A stretch of DNA of 11,863 nucleotides, taken from assembly GCA_050014415.1 (NCBI GenBank), contig JBEKDJ010000144.1, forward strand, positions 1 to 11,863, read 5' to 3'. Position 1 is the first letter of the stretch. Every line of letters starts with the position of its first letter. The stretch is from JBEKDJ01 sp050014415. Lineage in GTDB: Bacteria > Desulfobacterota > BSN033 > UBA1163. The translations under genes and the position numbers were made by a program. Positions 1-6,716 of the stretch are shown one piece after another. Under the pieces are notes generated by a model. It was not told the DNA's origin. It ran no database searches and worked only from the letters and a program-made list of their open reading frames with translations.

Positions 1-1
1 A

Positions 2-97
2 TTAAGAACCGATGTTGCCGAAATCAGAAATGACCTGAATGATCATCGTTTCAATACGGAACTTCACGGTGGGAAAAAGGGCAAAAGGGCTTCTTAA
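2..97 (+). CDS. C-terminal end of an unidentified protein (partial)
   Basis: One frame stays open from the window edge to a TAA at 95-97 and gives a charged tail of 31 residues. It contains DVAEIRNDLNDHR, then a Lys/Gly-rich end (GGKKGKRAS). The first part has the heptad look of a coiled coil, as in small hypothetical proteins that end in a hydrophilic tail. The start lies outside the window, so neither family nor function can be given. It converges on the leftward polyferredoxin gene at 283, with 185 bases between them. I see no clear terminator hairpin or second gene in that gap. Confidence 0.45.
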   Translation, partial: LRTDVAEIRNDLNDHRFNTELHGGKKGKRAS

Positions 98-282
98 TCC
101 AGATGTTACTAAAATTGATTAAAATATTCATAACTGACTGATTCTATCGATTCGAAAAGGCCCTTCTGATTGAGTCAATGTTTCTAAGTTCGGGGTTTAG
201 AGGTCAGAGTTTAAAAAAGGAGACGTTGAAACAAATTCAGCATGACAAGATTGGTTCTTTATTGTAGTCTAAGTAGTCATCT

Positions 283-1779
283 CTAGTTGTTGTTCGAGGG
301 TTCAGGCTTCAGCTTCTTTTGTACACCTGAGGCATAAACAATGATGGCCGCTTCTCCATCGACGGGGCATTTGTTCTCACAGATACCACAACCCGTACAT
401 TTTTCTTCCTTTACGATAGGCCGTTTCTTCTCATCACCCACAATCGCATGATAGGAACACTGCTCGTTACAGACGAGGCAGATTTTCTCGGTGTCCCATG
501 CAAGGCATCTCGTCTTGTTGACATGGGCAACCCCCATCTGGATGAGGCGTTTTTCTTCGAGGGAAAGCGTTTTGATCGCTTCGGTCGGACAAACCCTGCC
601 GCAGAAATTGCAGAATTCTTCGCAGTAGCCGATACGGGGAACGAGTCGCGGTGTGTAAAGACCCGCCAGTCCCGCCTCCAGTAACGTCGACTGAAGAGCA
701 TTATTGGGACATACCTTCAAGCACTCGCCGCATCCTGTACAAGTGGAGACGAATTCTTCTTCCGGAATCGCTCCGGGAGGCCGAATCAGCCGATTATTTT
801 TCAAACCGCTTTCGGTCTGGAGGGGATTGGTTTTGATGATCAATGCCGAAACGAGACCAAAACCGATAGACCCTAAGACGTATCTTCTTGAAAGGCTTAC
901 TCCATCCACCGTCTTCCATCCGGGGGAGGCAAAACGGAAGGAGACGGCGTGAGGAGGACATTCAAGGCACTTGAAACAAGAAATGCAGTCCTGCTGGCGG
1001 TACTGCTGGGGTAAATCTTCAGGAATCGCTCCCACTGGGCATCCTTTGACGCATTTTTGGCAATGGGTGCACTCCTCTGTCACACACCGTCTGAGAATCC
1101 TGAGCCGTGAAAAAATCGAGAAGAGGGTTCCCAGTGGACAGAGATAACGGCACCAAAACCTTCTCCGTAGCAATCCCAGAGCAATAACGATGATGAAAAA
1201 GAGAAAGATAAAGAGGTTGACTTTGAACAGGGGTATGGGAATGGTTGAAAAGACAGAAGGGTTCTTCGGAAGGAGGTCTTGAATCTTGGGCAAGAGATGG
1301 TTGTAAACGAAGATAGCAGGCGGGTAAAAGGAGATCACTAATGTCCGAGTGATGAGGCTGATAGGGTCAAGGAGGTAGATCACTTGAAAGGCCATGAGCC
1401 CTGCAATCATAGAAAAGAAAAAGACGCCGTAGCGGAGCCTCCTAAGCGGCTGATCATTGAAACCCTTGGCCCGCTGCTTCTCACGGAAGAGAATCCAATC
1501 GAAGAGATCGATCGTCACACCCATGGGACAGAACCATCCACAGAAGAAATTACCCAAGATCAAAACAAAAAGGAGGACCCCAAAGGCAGGGAGCATCCTC
1601 AGGATGAGGCTCTTTTGGGTCAGGACAGTGATGATTCCGATGAACGGGTCAAGTCGAAGGTAGAAATCAACAGGGATCTTCAGTTCCAGGGGGAAGGCCG
1701 CTTGGATGATCAGATAGAGAAGGAAACAGAGGGAGAGGGCTTGAATCGTCCTCCTTAGATAAGGGATCACTTTGATCAC
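283..1779 (-). CDS. NapH-NapG-type fusion: membrane polyferredoxin with an internal Tat-like motif
   Basis: 498 residues from a GTG start. The first half resembles NapH/CcoG-type quinol dehydrogenase membrane subunits. It has about four membrane segments (near 11-30, 62-79, 117-136, 187-204), the paired motifs FCGWFCP (79-85) and CRYLCP (210-215), and two ferredoxin motifs (C237/240/243/247 and C265/268/271/274). Next comes a twin-arginine SRRYVLG (297-303) leading into a fifth hydrophobic stretch (to about 315). The remainder resembles NapG/MauM: RPPGA (333-337), then four cysteine groups (C347/350/353/357, C386/390/393/397, C425 with C434/437/441, C461/464/467/471). Inferred role: electron transfer from quinol or cytoplasm to a periplasmic acceptor. 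By the positive-inside rule (RRR 205-207) the first two clusters face the cytoplasm and the last four the periplasm. The GTG overlaps the DUF362 stop by 4 bases (GTGA), implying coupled translation. No Nap catalytic subunit lies in the window, so nitrate reduction is not implied. Confidence 0.88.
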   Translation of the reverse strand: MIKVIPYLRRTIQALSLCFLLYLIIQAAFPLELKIPVDFYLRLDPFIGIITVLTQKSLILRMLPAFGVLLFVLILGNFFCGWFCPMGVTIDLFDWILFREKQRAKGFNDQPLRRLRYGVFFFSMIAGLMAFQVIYLLDPISLITRTLVISFYPPAIFVYNHLLPKIQDLLPKNPSVFSTIPIPLFKVNLFIFLFFIIVIALGLLRRRFWCRYLCPLGTLFSIFSRLRILRRCVTEECTHCQKCVKGCPVGAIPEDLPQQYRQQDCISCFKCLECPPHAVSFRFASPGWKTVDGVSLSRRYVLGSIGFGLVSALIIKTNPLQTESGLKNNRLIRPPGAIPEEEFVSTCTGCGECLKVCPNNALQSTLLEAGLAGLYTPRLVPRIGYCEEFCNFCGRVCPTEAIKTLSLEEKRLIQMGVAHVNKTRCLAWDTEKICLVCNEQCSYHAIVGDEKKRPIVKEEKCTGCGICENKCPVDGEAAIIVYASGVQKKLKPEPSNNN

Positions 1780-2729
1780 GTTGCACTGACCTTTTTGACA
1801 CGAACTTTCGAGAGATCGATCTGGCCTAATCCCAACTCGTAGGCATTCTTGACAAACTTGATCTCCTCTGGCTGAAAGGGCTTCTGGGTCTTTGGATGTT
1901 TAAAGAAAGCGGTGGCATAAGCGTCCGCCGCCACGATATCCGTGGAGACGATCACCTCCCCTATGTCTTCGGTCTTTCCAGGCCCCTTGGGACCATTGGT
2001 GGTGAGAATCCTTATGGCATCCATGACGACCAGATCGGGCTTCCGGACCGTATTGATATCGGCAATGTGTTGATGGAGATCGATCTTATGAAGCTGCTCC
2101 ATATCCCAGACGGTCCCTATCAAGTTCTTCAATCCGAGGGTCAATTCCGTGGCATCATGCTGTTTGGGGATAGGGAGATTGATGAAGACATCTGATTCGA
2201 GCACATCCCTGAGCATTTCAACTGTCTTGAGCTTTTTGCCTTTCGGGACCTCCACCTGTTTGTATGAGTTCCGACCATGGCCAGAAAAGATATCTGCCCC
2301 CGCCTTCTGAGCTGCCTCTTTTAATCCTGACCTGGAGAAACAGAACTGGTAATTATCACAGGTATGGTCCCAAACGGCTACTCTCTTTGCTCCAGCCGCA
2401 TAACACATCCTGATCAATGCCGAAAAGAGAGCTGGGTTATTTGTGCAGGCTTGATCCGGTGTCCTCGCCCACGCGATGTTCGCTTTGATCACCACCCTCT
2501 GCCGCTTCTTCACGAATCGGCCAATTCCTCCGATAGGCGCCAGGGCTGCCTGGAGGAGTTGAGAAGGTGATCCACTCTTGGCAATGACGAGATCAGCCTC
2601 TTCAGCGGCGTGAGCAAGGGAGCCATAAAAGAAGTTCTTTCTGGAAAGGAGATGGGGTAATGTCACTACAGCGGTGGCCCCTTTTATGAATTGCCTGCGA
2701 GTCATTTTCCTTCTCGAGGAGTGATCCAT
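1776..2729 (-). CDS. Tat-exported DUF362 domain protein
   Basis: 317 residues from ATG 2729. An open frame reaches back to 2828, but the ATG at 2729 has an AGGAGG 5 bases upstream and starts the signal peptide properly. The N-terminus carries a textbook Tat motif TRRQFIK (10-16), a short hydrophobic stretch and a likely cleavage site after AHA (near 41). The mature part shows the DUF362 hallmarks: KANIAW (82-87), NLPIPKQHDATELTLGLKN (184-202) followed by LIGTVWD, PDLVVMDAI (231-239) and DIVAADAYAT (264-273). DUF362 has no firmly established biochemical role. It is often found with or fused to ferredoxin modules, and here it is coupled to a polyferredoxin gene by a 4-base overlap. There is no [4Fe-4S] motif in this protein; cysteines at 95, 109, 124 and 130 are scattered. 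Tat export suggests that it folds, perhaps with a cofactor, before export to the periplasm. Confidence 0.88.
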   Translation of the reverse strand: MDHSSRRKMTRRQFIKGATAVVTLPHLLSRKNFFYGSLAHAAEEADLVIAKSGSPSQLLQAALAPIGGIGRFVKKRQRVVIKANIAWARTPDQACTNNPALFSALIRMCYAAGAKRVAVWDHTCDNYQFCFSRSGLKEAAQKAGADIFSGHGRNSYKQVEVPKGKKLKTVEMLRDVLESDVFINLPIPKQHDATELTLGLKNLIGTVWDMEQLHKIDLHQHIADINTVRKPDLVVMDAIRILTTNGPKGPGKTEDIGEVIVSTDIVAADAYATAFFKHPKTQKPFQPEEIKFVKNAYELGLGQIDLSKVRVKKVSAT

Positions 2730-2734
2730 GGATA

Positions 2735-2740
2735 CCTCCT
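2735..2740 (-). promoter_or_regulatory. Shine-Dalgarno of the DUF362 gene
   Basis: AGGAGG on the minus strand, 5 bases before ATG 2729. It fixes the start of the DUF362 gene 33 codons downstream of the longest open frame and so removes a non-homologous leader from the Tat signal. Confidence 0.8.
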
Positions 2741-2894
2741 TTATTCCAAACTCGAAACAAAGCTTCTTAATGCCGAAGTTCAATCCCGCCAATGCAGGAC
2801 CAAATGTCAAATGGATGTCAAAGTCCAAGATCCCAAGTCTTTTTGGCCTTTGAGCTCTGTCATTTGAAATCTTGGAATTTCCGAACCTCCAGCG
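2741..2894. other. Spacer between propeller and DUF362 genes, repeat-like
   Basis: About 155 bases with no gene. Read on the minus strand it holds short runs of a text-like type (TTTGACAT twice, with CCA between, plus TCCAAGATTTC and similar TTGG/CAAA words) that resemble the degenerate repeats seen between genes in many anaerobe genomes. I see no convincing promoter or terminator. The spacer is longer than usual for an operon, so the propeller gene may be only loosely co-transcribed with the two genes after it. Confidence 0.35.
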
Positions 2895-3971
2895 TCAGGG
2901 TTTCAGTAATAGCCGTGAGACTCCTTTATCTGTCCCGAACCAGATACTGTTCTTATCCTCGACCGCACAGAAAACGGTGTTGCTTAACAGGCCGTCGGAG
3001 ACCGTCAACGATTCCCATTGCTTGGTCGATAAGTCATATAGGCTTACTCCGTTATCCCTGCAGATCAAGACTCTCTCTTTGGCCACAGTGATTGAATGAA
3101 TCCCTCCGCTTCTAATAGGATCTGTGGGTCCAATCTTATTCCAACGATCCGCAATGGGGTCATACTCGAAAATGGCTCCCCCGATTCCCCCTGCCCATAT
3201 CCTTTGCTCAACTTTCGCCAAAGATTTAACCTCTATCTCCGTCACGCCTTCCTTCTGGGAATAGGTCTTCCAGGTCTTTTTCACCTTATCCAAACGGCTG
3301 ATCCCTCCGTTGGTTCCCATCCACAGAGAGTCGGGTTGGACGAGGATGGCGTTGACGAAATTTCCAGAGAGGCCATCTTCAGCGGAATAGAACCCTTTCC
3401 ATGTCTCTGACTTCTTGTCAAGAAGGGAAAGACCCTTTTCAGATCCCACCCAGAGAGATTCTCCATCTACAGCCATGGAGTTGATTTTCTTAGCACGACC
3501 ATTGTTCGCGTTAAAACGTTTCCATGGTGGGTTTCTCTGAGGGTAATAATAGGATATTCCGCCTCCTCCATACCCATAGAAATAGGTGCCAAACCAGATG
3601 CGATCTATATCCGGGACAATCGCAGATACATGGTTATAGGAGAGAAGGTTTTTCCATCTGATACTCTTCCCGTCATCGATTTTGTCCATGGGTTCGCCTT
3701 TTGTTGTATAGTGTCTAAAAACCTTCTTCGCCTTGTCATAGAGGGTTGCCCCACCTCCATAGGTCCCGAACCACATCTGATCCCCTTGGACGGCAATGGC
3801 ATAAACCATTTCGCTCGATAGACCATCCTTTTGTGTGACCTGTTGGAAAGAAAGTGGCCTCTTCGATGGGTCGGCATCGGCAGGGTTAGAAAAAAAGAAG
3901 ATGAAGGCGATTAGAGTCAAGAAAGAAAGCTTCCTGCAGCCATTCCTTTTCCTCTTCATCTTCCTTCCCAT
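2895..3971 (-). CDS. Exported beta-propeller protein (two-component-regulator propeller repeats)
   Basis: 358 residues from ATG 3971; ATG 3959 (354 residues) is an equally good start, and neither has a clean Shine-Dalgarno. The basic N-terminus (KRKRNGCRK), hydrophobic run (about 15-27) and SNPADA before residue 34 form a Sec signal peptide. The rest is a chain of repeats with the W-F/V/M-G-T and GG-x-S/A-x-LD signature of Reg_prop blades: WFGT at 67 and 126, WVG at 174, WMGT at 217, WAGG at 259 and WFGT at 344. Such propellers usually form the periplasmic sensor of hybrid histidine kinases. Here there is no membrane anchor, kinase or GGDEF domain after it, so this is a free periplasmic propeller, probably a binding or scaffold protein. 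It is upstream of the DUF362 and polyferredoxin genes on the same strand, with about 165 bases between its stop and the DUF362 start. Confidence 0.82.
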   Translation of the reverse strand: MGRKMKRKRNGCRKLSFLTLIAFIFFFSNPADADPSKRPLSFQQVTQKDGLSSEMVYAIAVQGDQMWFGTYGGGATLYDKAKKVFRHYTTKGEPMDKIDDGKSIRWKNLLSYNHVSAIVPDIDRIWFGTYFYGYGGGGISYYYPQRNPPWKRFNANNGRAKKINSMAVDGESLWVGSEKGLSLLDKKSETWKGFYSAEDGLSGNFVNAILVQPDSLWMGTNGGISRLDKVKKTWKTYSQKEGVTEIEVKSLAKVEQRIWAGGIGGAIFEYDPIADRWNKIGPTDPIRSGGIHSITVAKERVLICRDNGVSLYDLSTKQWESLTVSDGLLSNTVFCAVEDKNSIWFGTDKGVSRLLLKP

Positions 3972-4029
3972 TCAGACAAGATTCTCAAGCCTAAGTTGAG
4001 CGGTTGTTTGCAATCGGGTTTTAAGATAC

Positions 4030-4141
4030 TGGACTCCCCGCATCCATTGCGGGGCAGGCTTTGCTCCCATAGGAATGGCATAGAAGTTCGTTGGCCACTG
4101 CTTCCGCAGGGGTATCATTCCCATGAAGGCGGGAATCTGGA
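4030..4141. repeat. Degenerate MITE-like inverted-repeat element 1
   Basis: Two hairpin-forming ends bracket this stretch. The left end holds CCCCGCA-tccat-TGCGGGG (4036-4054), a perfect 7-bp stem. The right end holds ATTCCC-atgaaggc-GGGAAT (4117-4136), a perfect 6-bp stem. The two ends also resemble each other in inverted orientation (CTGGACTCCCCGC against the complement of GGCGGGAATCTGG). The right end matches a common intergenic repeat type of the form CATTCCCGCGAAGGCGGGAAT. It lies in the probable leader of the leftward propeller gene. Confidence 0.55.
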
Positions 4142-4170
4142 AGGCTTCGTTCACAAAATCGCTCAATTTA

Positions 4171-4190
4171 GATTCGAATTATGTCGAATC
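4171..4190 (-). promoter_or_regulatory. Inverted repeat (operator candidate) around the leftward -10 box
   Basis: GATTCGA and TCGAATC form a perfect 7-bp inverted repeat with a 6-base centre. That centre, read on the minus strand, is CATAAT, the -10 box of the leftward promoter. A dimeric repressor bound here would cover the -10 box. The protein is unknown. Confidence 0.5.
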
Positions 4191-4206
4191 GAGTCAATTT
4201 TTTCAA
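4178..4206 (-). promoter_or_regulatory. Sigma-70-type promoter for the leftward propeller/DUF362/polyferredoxin genes
   Basis: On the minus strand: TTGAAA (4206-4201), a 17-base spacer and CATAAT (4183-4178). Each box differs from consensus at one position and the spacing is ideal. Transcription would begin near 4171, giving a leader of about 200 bases before ATG 3971 that contains repeat element 1. Confidence 0.6.
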
Positions 4207-4289
4207 TATCCGGGTTCTTTTTTGAAAGCATCAGCCCACTTCTTAACAATCTACACAGCCAGGATGAGAAAGAAATTTGTATATGAGTC

Positions 4290-4318
4290 TTGACAATCGA
4301 TATGCTAGTGATTATTTT
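4290..4318 (+). promoter_or_regulatory. Sigma-70-type promoter, probably for groES-groEL
   Basis: TTGACA (4290-4295), a 17-base spacer and TATTTT (4313-4318, four of six matches), followed by a T-run. It points toward groES, whose ATG lies about 333 bases downstream of the expected start point. Inverted-repeat element 2 sits inside that leader. It is the best promoter match found on the plus strand before groES. A nearer promoter of another class cannot be excluded. Confidence 0.5.
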
Positions 4319-4407
4319 TTTGTGGAGTTTTCAGTTCAGGTATCGTCGCGTGCTTTCTTAACAAGACAGTAAAAACAAAACTGTTGATGAACTCGGAAAG
4401 AATCCCG

Positions 4408-4510
4408 TATGGTCATCCTGAATCCCGTCGATGGCGGGGTGAAGGATCTAAAAGAGATTGATATGATTAGATTCTTCGTCCCCGTCCCCCCCAGGCGAGA
4501 ATCGGAATGA
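4408..4510. repeat. Degenerate MITE-like inverted-repeat element 2 upstream of groES
   Basis: The left arm (from TCATCCTGAATC at 4413 to GAAGGATCTA near 4451) and the right arm (from TAGATTCTTCG near 4470 to GAGAATCGGAATGA at 4510) are imperfect inverted copies. Aligned, they share TCAT-C-GA-TC at the outer end and GG-GAAG-ATCTA at the inner end. The outer end resembles the common TCATTCTGA...GAAGAATCT intergenic repeat type. There is no open frame of note inside. It lies in the probable groESL leader. Confidence 0.55.
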
Positions 4511-4598
4511 AAAGGTGCCGGCGGTCGACTGTTCACCAATTTACGATTATTGAATTTCTGGAGTTTTTGGAGTTCTAGGGAGGTGATGTGAAAGACTG

Positions 4599-4612
4599 GA
4601 GAATGCATTCTC
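4599..4612. promoter_or_regulatory. Perfect 14-bp palindrome upstream of groES
   Basis: GAGAATGCATTCTC is exactly its own reverse complement and ends 45 bases before the groES ATG. It could be an operator or a hairpin in the mRNA leader. It is not the CIRCE element (TTAGCACTC-N9-GAGTGCTAA), which I did not find in this region. Confidence 0.4.
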
Positions 4613-4657
4613 AACAGAATCAATCTATATCTTGTCAACAGAAAGGAGACGGAAAAA

Positions 4658-4951
4658 ATGAAGATTAGGCCATTACAGGACAGGGTAATCGTCAAAAGGC
4701 TCGAAGAGGAAGAGAAGACGAAAGGCGGAATCATTATTCCTGACACGGCAAAAGAGAAACCCCAGGAAGGGAAAGTGATCGCAGTTGGAAAAGGAAAGAC
4801 CACAGAAGATGGAAAGGTGATCCCTCTTGATGTGAAGGTTGGAGACAAGATTCTTTTTGGCAAGTATTCAGGGACAGAAGTGAAGATTGATGGTGAGGAA
4901 CATCTCATCATGAGAGAAGAGGACATCTTGGGGATTATTGAAGGAAAATGA
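4658..4951 (+). CDS. groES: Co-chaperonin GroES (Hsp10)
   Basis: 97 residues, the usual family length. It forms the seven-membered lid of the GroEL folding chamber in the cytoplasm. The sequence begins MKIRPLQDRVIVKR and has the mobile loop that docks on GroEL (about 17-34, with GGIIIPD), the roof-region segment around EDGKVIPLDVKVGD, and the conserved end DILGIIEGK. The start has AAAGGAG 9 bases upstream. groEL follows after 39 bases on the same strand, the standard bicistronic order. The expected upstream control is a 14-bp palindrome and a distant TTGACA promoter rather than CIRCE. Nothing in the coding sequence looks unusual. Confidence 0.98.
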   Translation: MKIRPLQDRVIVKRLEEEEKTKGGIIIPDTAKEKPQEGKVIAVGKGKTTEDGKVIPLDVKVGDKILFGKYSGTEVKIDGEEHLIMREEDILGIIEGK

Positions 4952-4990
4952 TAACCGATCTAAATCAAAAAGAAATGGAGGTAGGTCACA

Positions 4991-6634
4991 ATGGCAAAAG
5001 AATTGAAGTTTAGCCAGGAGGCTCGTAATGCAATCTTACGGGGAGTCAATGTCTTAGCGGATGTAGTCAAAGTCACTCTGGGCCCTAAGGGTCGAAATGT
5101 CATTTTGGAAAAATCGTTCGGATCCCCAACGGTTACCAAAGACGGTGTGACGGTTGCAAAAGAGGTTGAGCTTGAGGACAAATTTGAGAATATGGGCGCC
5201 CAGATGGTGAAAGAGGTTGCCAGCAAGACCTCTGATACAGCAGGGGACGGTACGACAACAGCCACTGTTCTGGCTCAGGCGATCTATCGCGAGGGGTCGA
5301 AGGTGGTCGCGGCAGGTGCCAACCCGATGGAAGTGAAACGGGGAATTGACATTGCCGTGGAAGAAGTGGTGAAGGAATTGAAGAAATTGAGCAAGCCGAC
5401 GAAGGATCAAAAGGAGATCTCTCAAGTCGGGACTATCTCTGCCAACAATGATGAGACCATCGGGAATATCATCGCCGAGGCGATGAACAAGGTAGGCAAA
5501 GAAGGAGTGATCACAGTCGAAGAGGCTAAGGCCATGGAGACAACCCTCGATGTTGTGGAGGGAATGCAGTTTGACCGCGGGTACGTTTCCCCCTATTTTG
5601 TCACCGATCCTGAAAAGATGGTAGCTGTTCTTGATGATCCGTATATACTTCTCAACGAGAAGAAGATCTCCAATATGAAGGATATGCTTCCGATCCTGGA
5701 GCAGATTGCCAAGATGGGCAAACCCCTTCTCGTGCTCGCTGAGGACATAGAAGGAGAGGCCCTGGCCACCTTAGTGGTCAACAAACTGCGTGGAACCCTC
5801 AAGTGCTGTGCTGTGAAGGCCCCTGGTTTTGGCGACCGTCGGAAGGCAATGTTAGAAGACATCGCCATCCTGACCGGAGGAAAAGTCATTTCAGAGGACT
5901 TGGGTATTAAATTAGAAAACGTCAAACTAAACGATTTGGGCAAGGCTAAACGAATCAATGTCGACAAAGATAATACAACGATAGTCGACGGGGCCGGAAA
6001 CAAAAACGATATCGAAGGCCGGGTAAAGCAGATCCGAGTCCAGATCGACGAGACCACCTCCGATTATGATCGAGAGAAGCTCCAGGAACGACTGGCCAAA
6101 ATCATTGGTGGTGTGGCAGTGATCAATGTGGGCGCAGCCACGGAGACAGAGATGAAGGAGAAGAAGGCTCGTGTAGAAGATGCTCTCAACGCAACCCGAG
6201 CGGCCGTCGAGGAGGGGATTGTCCCGGGCGGTGGTGTCGCATACCTCCGTTGTCTCTCCACCTTAGACAAATTGAAATTGGAAGGAGATAGGAAGATCGG
6301 AGTGGACATTATCAAAAGAGCCCTGGAAGAACCCATCCGTCAGATTGCTAACAATGCCGGCCAGGAAGGGTCTGTTGTAACGGAAAAAGTGAGAAATGAG
6401 AAGGGAGCCTTTGGATTCGATGCTGCTAAGGATGAATACTCAGATATGATCAAGGCAGGCATCACTGATCCTACCAAAGTGGTGAGGCTCGCCCTTCAGA
6501 ATGCCGCTTCTGTAGCTTCACTGATGATCACCACAGAGGCCATAATCGTTGAGAAGCCGGAGAAGAAACCCGCTTACCCAGCGATGCCTCCGGGTGGCGG
6601 TGGTGGAATGGGTGGAATGGGTGATATGTACTGA
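4991..6634 (+). CDS. groEL: Chaperonin GroEL (Hsp60)
   Basis: 547 residues, full length. ATP-driven double-ring chaperonin that folds cytoplasmic proteins with GroES. Visible family features are the nucleotide-binding LGPKGRNVILEK (30-41) and DGTTTATVLAQAI (86-98, with the catalytic Asp86), the apical domain through the middle, VEDALNATRAAVEEG with PGGGVA before the second equatorial half, and the Gly/Met-rich tail GGGGGMGGMGDMY. The tail ends in DMY rather than the more usual MDF-like end. GGAGG lies 9 bases before the ATG. It is the last gene of the unit, and a strong terminator begins 28 bases after the stop. Confidence 0.98.
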   Translation: MAKELKFSQEARNAILRGVNVLADVVKVTLGPKGRNVILEKSFGSPTVTKDGVTVAKEVELEDKFENMGAQMVKEVASKTSDTAGDGTTTATVLAQAIYREGSKVVAAGANPMEVKRGIDIAVEEVVKELKKLSKPTKDQKEISQVGTISANNDETIGNIIAEAMNKVGKEGVITVEEAKAMETTLDVVEGMQFDRGYVSPYFVTDPEKMVAVLDDPYILLNEKKISNMKDMLPILEQIAKMGKPLLVLAEDIEGEALATLVVNKLRGTLKCCAVKAPGFGDRRKAMLEDIAILTGGKVISEDLGIKLENVKLNDLGKAKRINVDKDNTTIVDGAGNKNDIEGRVKQIRVQIDETTSDYDREKLQERLAKIIGGVAVINVGAATETEMKEKKARVEDALNATRAAVEEGIVPGGGVAYLRCLSTLDKLKLEGDRKIGVDIIKRALEEPIRQIANNAGQEGSVVTEKVRNEKGAFGFDAAKDEYSDMIKAGITDPTKVVRLALQNAASVASLMITTEAIIVEKPEKKPAYPAMPPGGGGGMGGMGDMY

Positions 6635-6661
6635 GATACATCCTCTAAAGCAAATTTAGGC

Positions 6662-6706
6662 AAGGGCTTGGGAAGGAGAATCTATCTCCACCCAAGCCCT
6701 TTTTTA
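6662..6706 (+). terminator. Rho-independent terminator after groEL
   Basis: AAGGGCTTGGG (6662-6672) pairs perfectly with CCCAAGCCCTT (6691-6701). Inside it GGAGA (6675-6679) pairs with TCTCC (6685-6689). Six Ts follow the CCC (6700-6705). It separates groESL from the LysR-tol region. Confidence 0.93.
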
Positions 6707-6716
6707 CTCTTGCTAA

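Noticed and set aside
1384..1758. 124-residue plus-strand frame opposite the polyferredoxin gene
   Set aside because: It lies opposite the membrane-segment coding region. Highly charged translation opposite hydrophobic codons is a known artefact, and no ribosome-binding site or homology is seen.
283..1779. Annotation as part of a periplasmic nitrate reductase operon
   Set aside because: Only the NapH and NapG-like parts are here. No napA, napB, napC or napD lies in the window, and such electron-transfer modules serve many systems.
2730..2828. N-terminal extension of the DUF362 protein by 33 residues
   Set aside because: It would put non-homologous, repeat-derived sequence before a perfect Tat signal. 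The ATG at 2729 has an AGGAGG 5 bases upstream.
3972..4166. 64-codon minus-strand frame ending directly against the propeller ATG, as a possible leader peptide
   Set aside because: It starts with TTG only about 5 bases after the predicted transcript start and reads through repeat element 1. The translated text is the kind that such repeats give in many genomes. The TGA-ATG junction is noted but not enough.
4290..4657. CIRCE (HrcA operator) upstream of groES
   Set aside because: I looked for TTAGCACTC-N9-GAGTGCTAA and found no match. The 14-bp palindrome has a different sequence and no spacer.
3972..4657. CRISPR array or tRNA in the long divergent intergenic region
   Set aside because: The repeats are inverted, few and irregular, with no regular spacers, and no cloverleaf with a T-loop GTTCRA signature was found.
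4336..4926. 196-residue open frame on the minus strand across groES and its leader
   Set aside because: It is antisense to a certain groES gene, has Ser/Phe/Pro-rich composition typical of shadow translation, and shows no Shine-Dalgarno or family motif.
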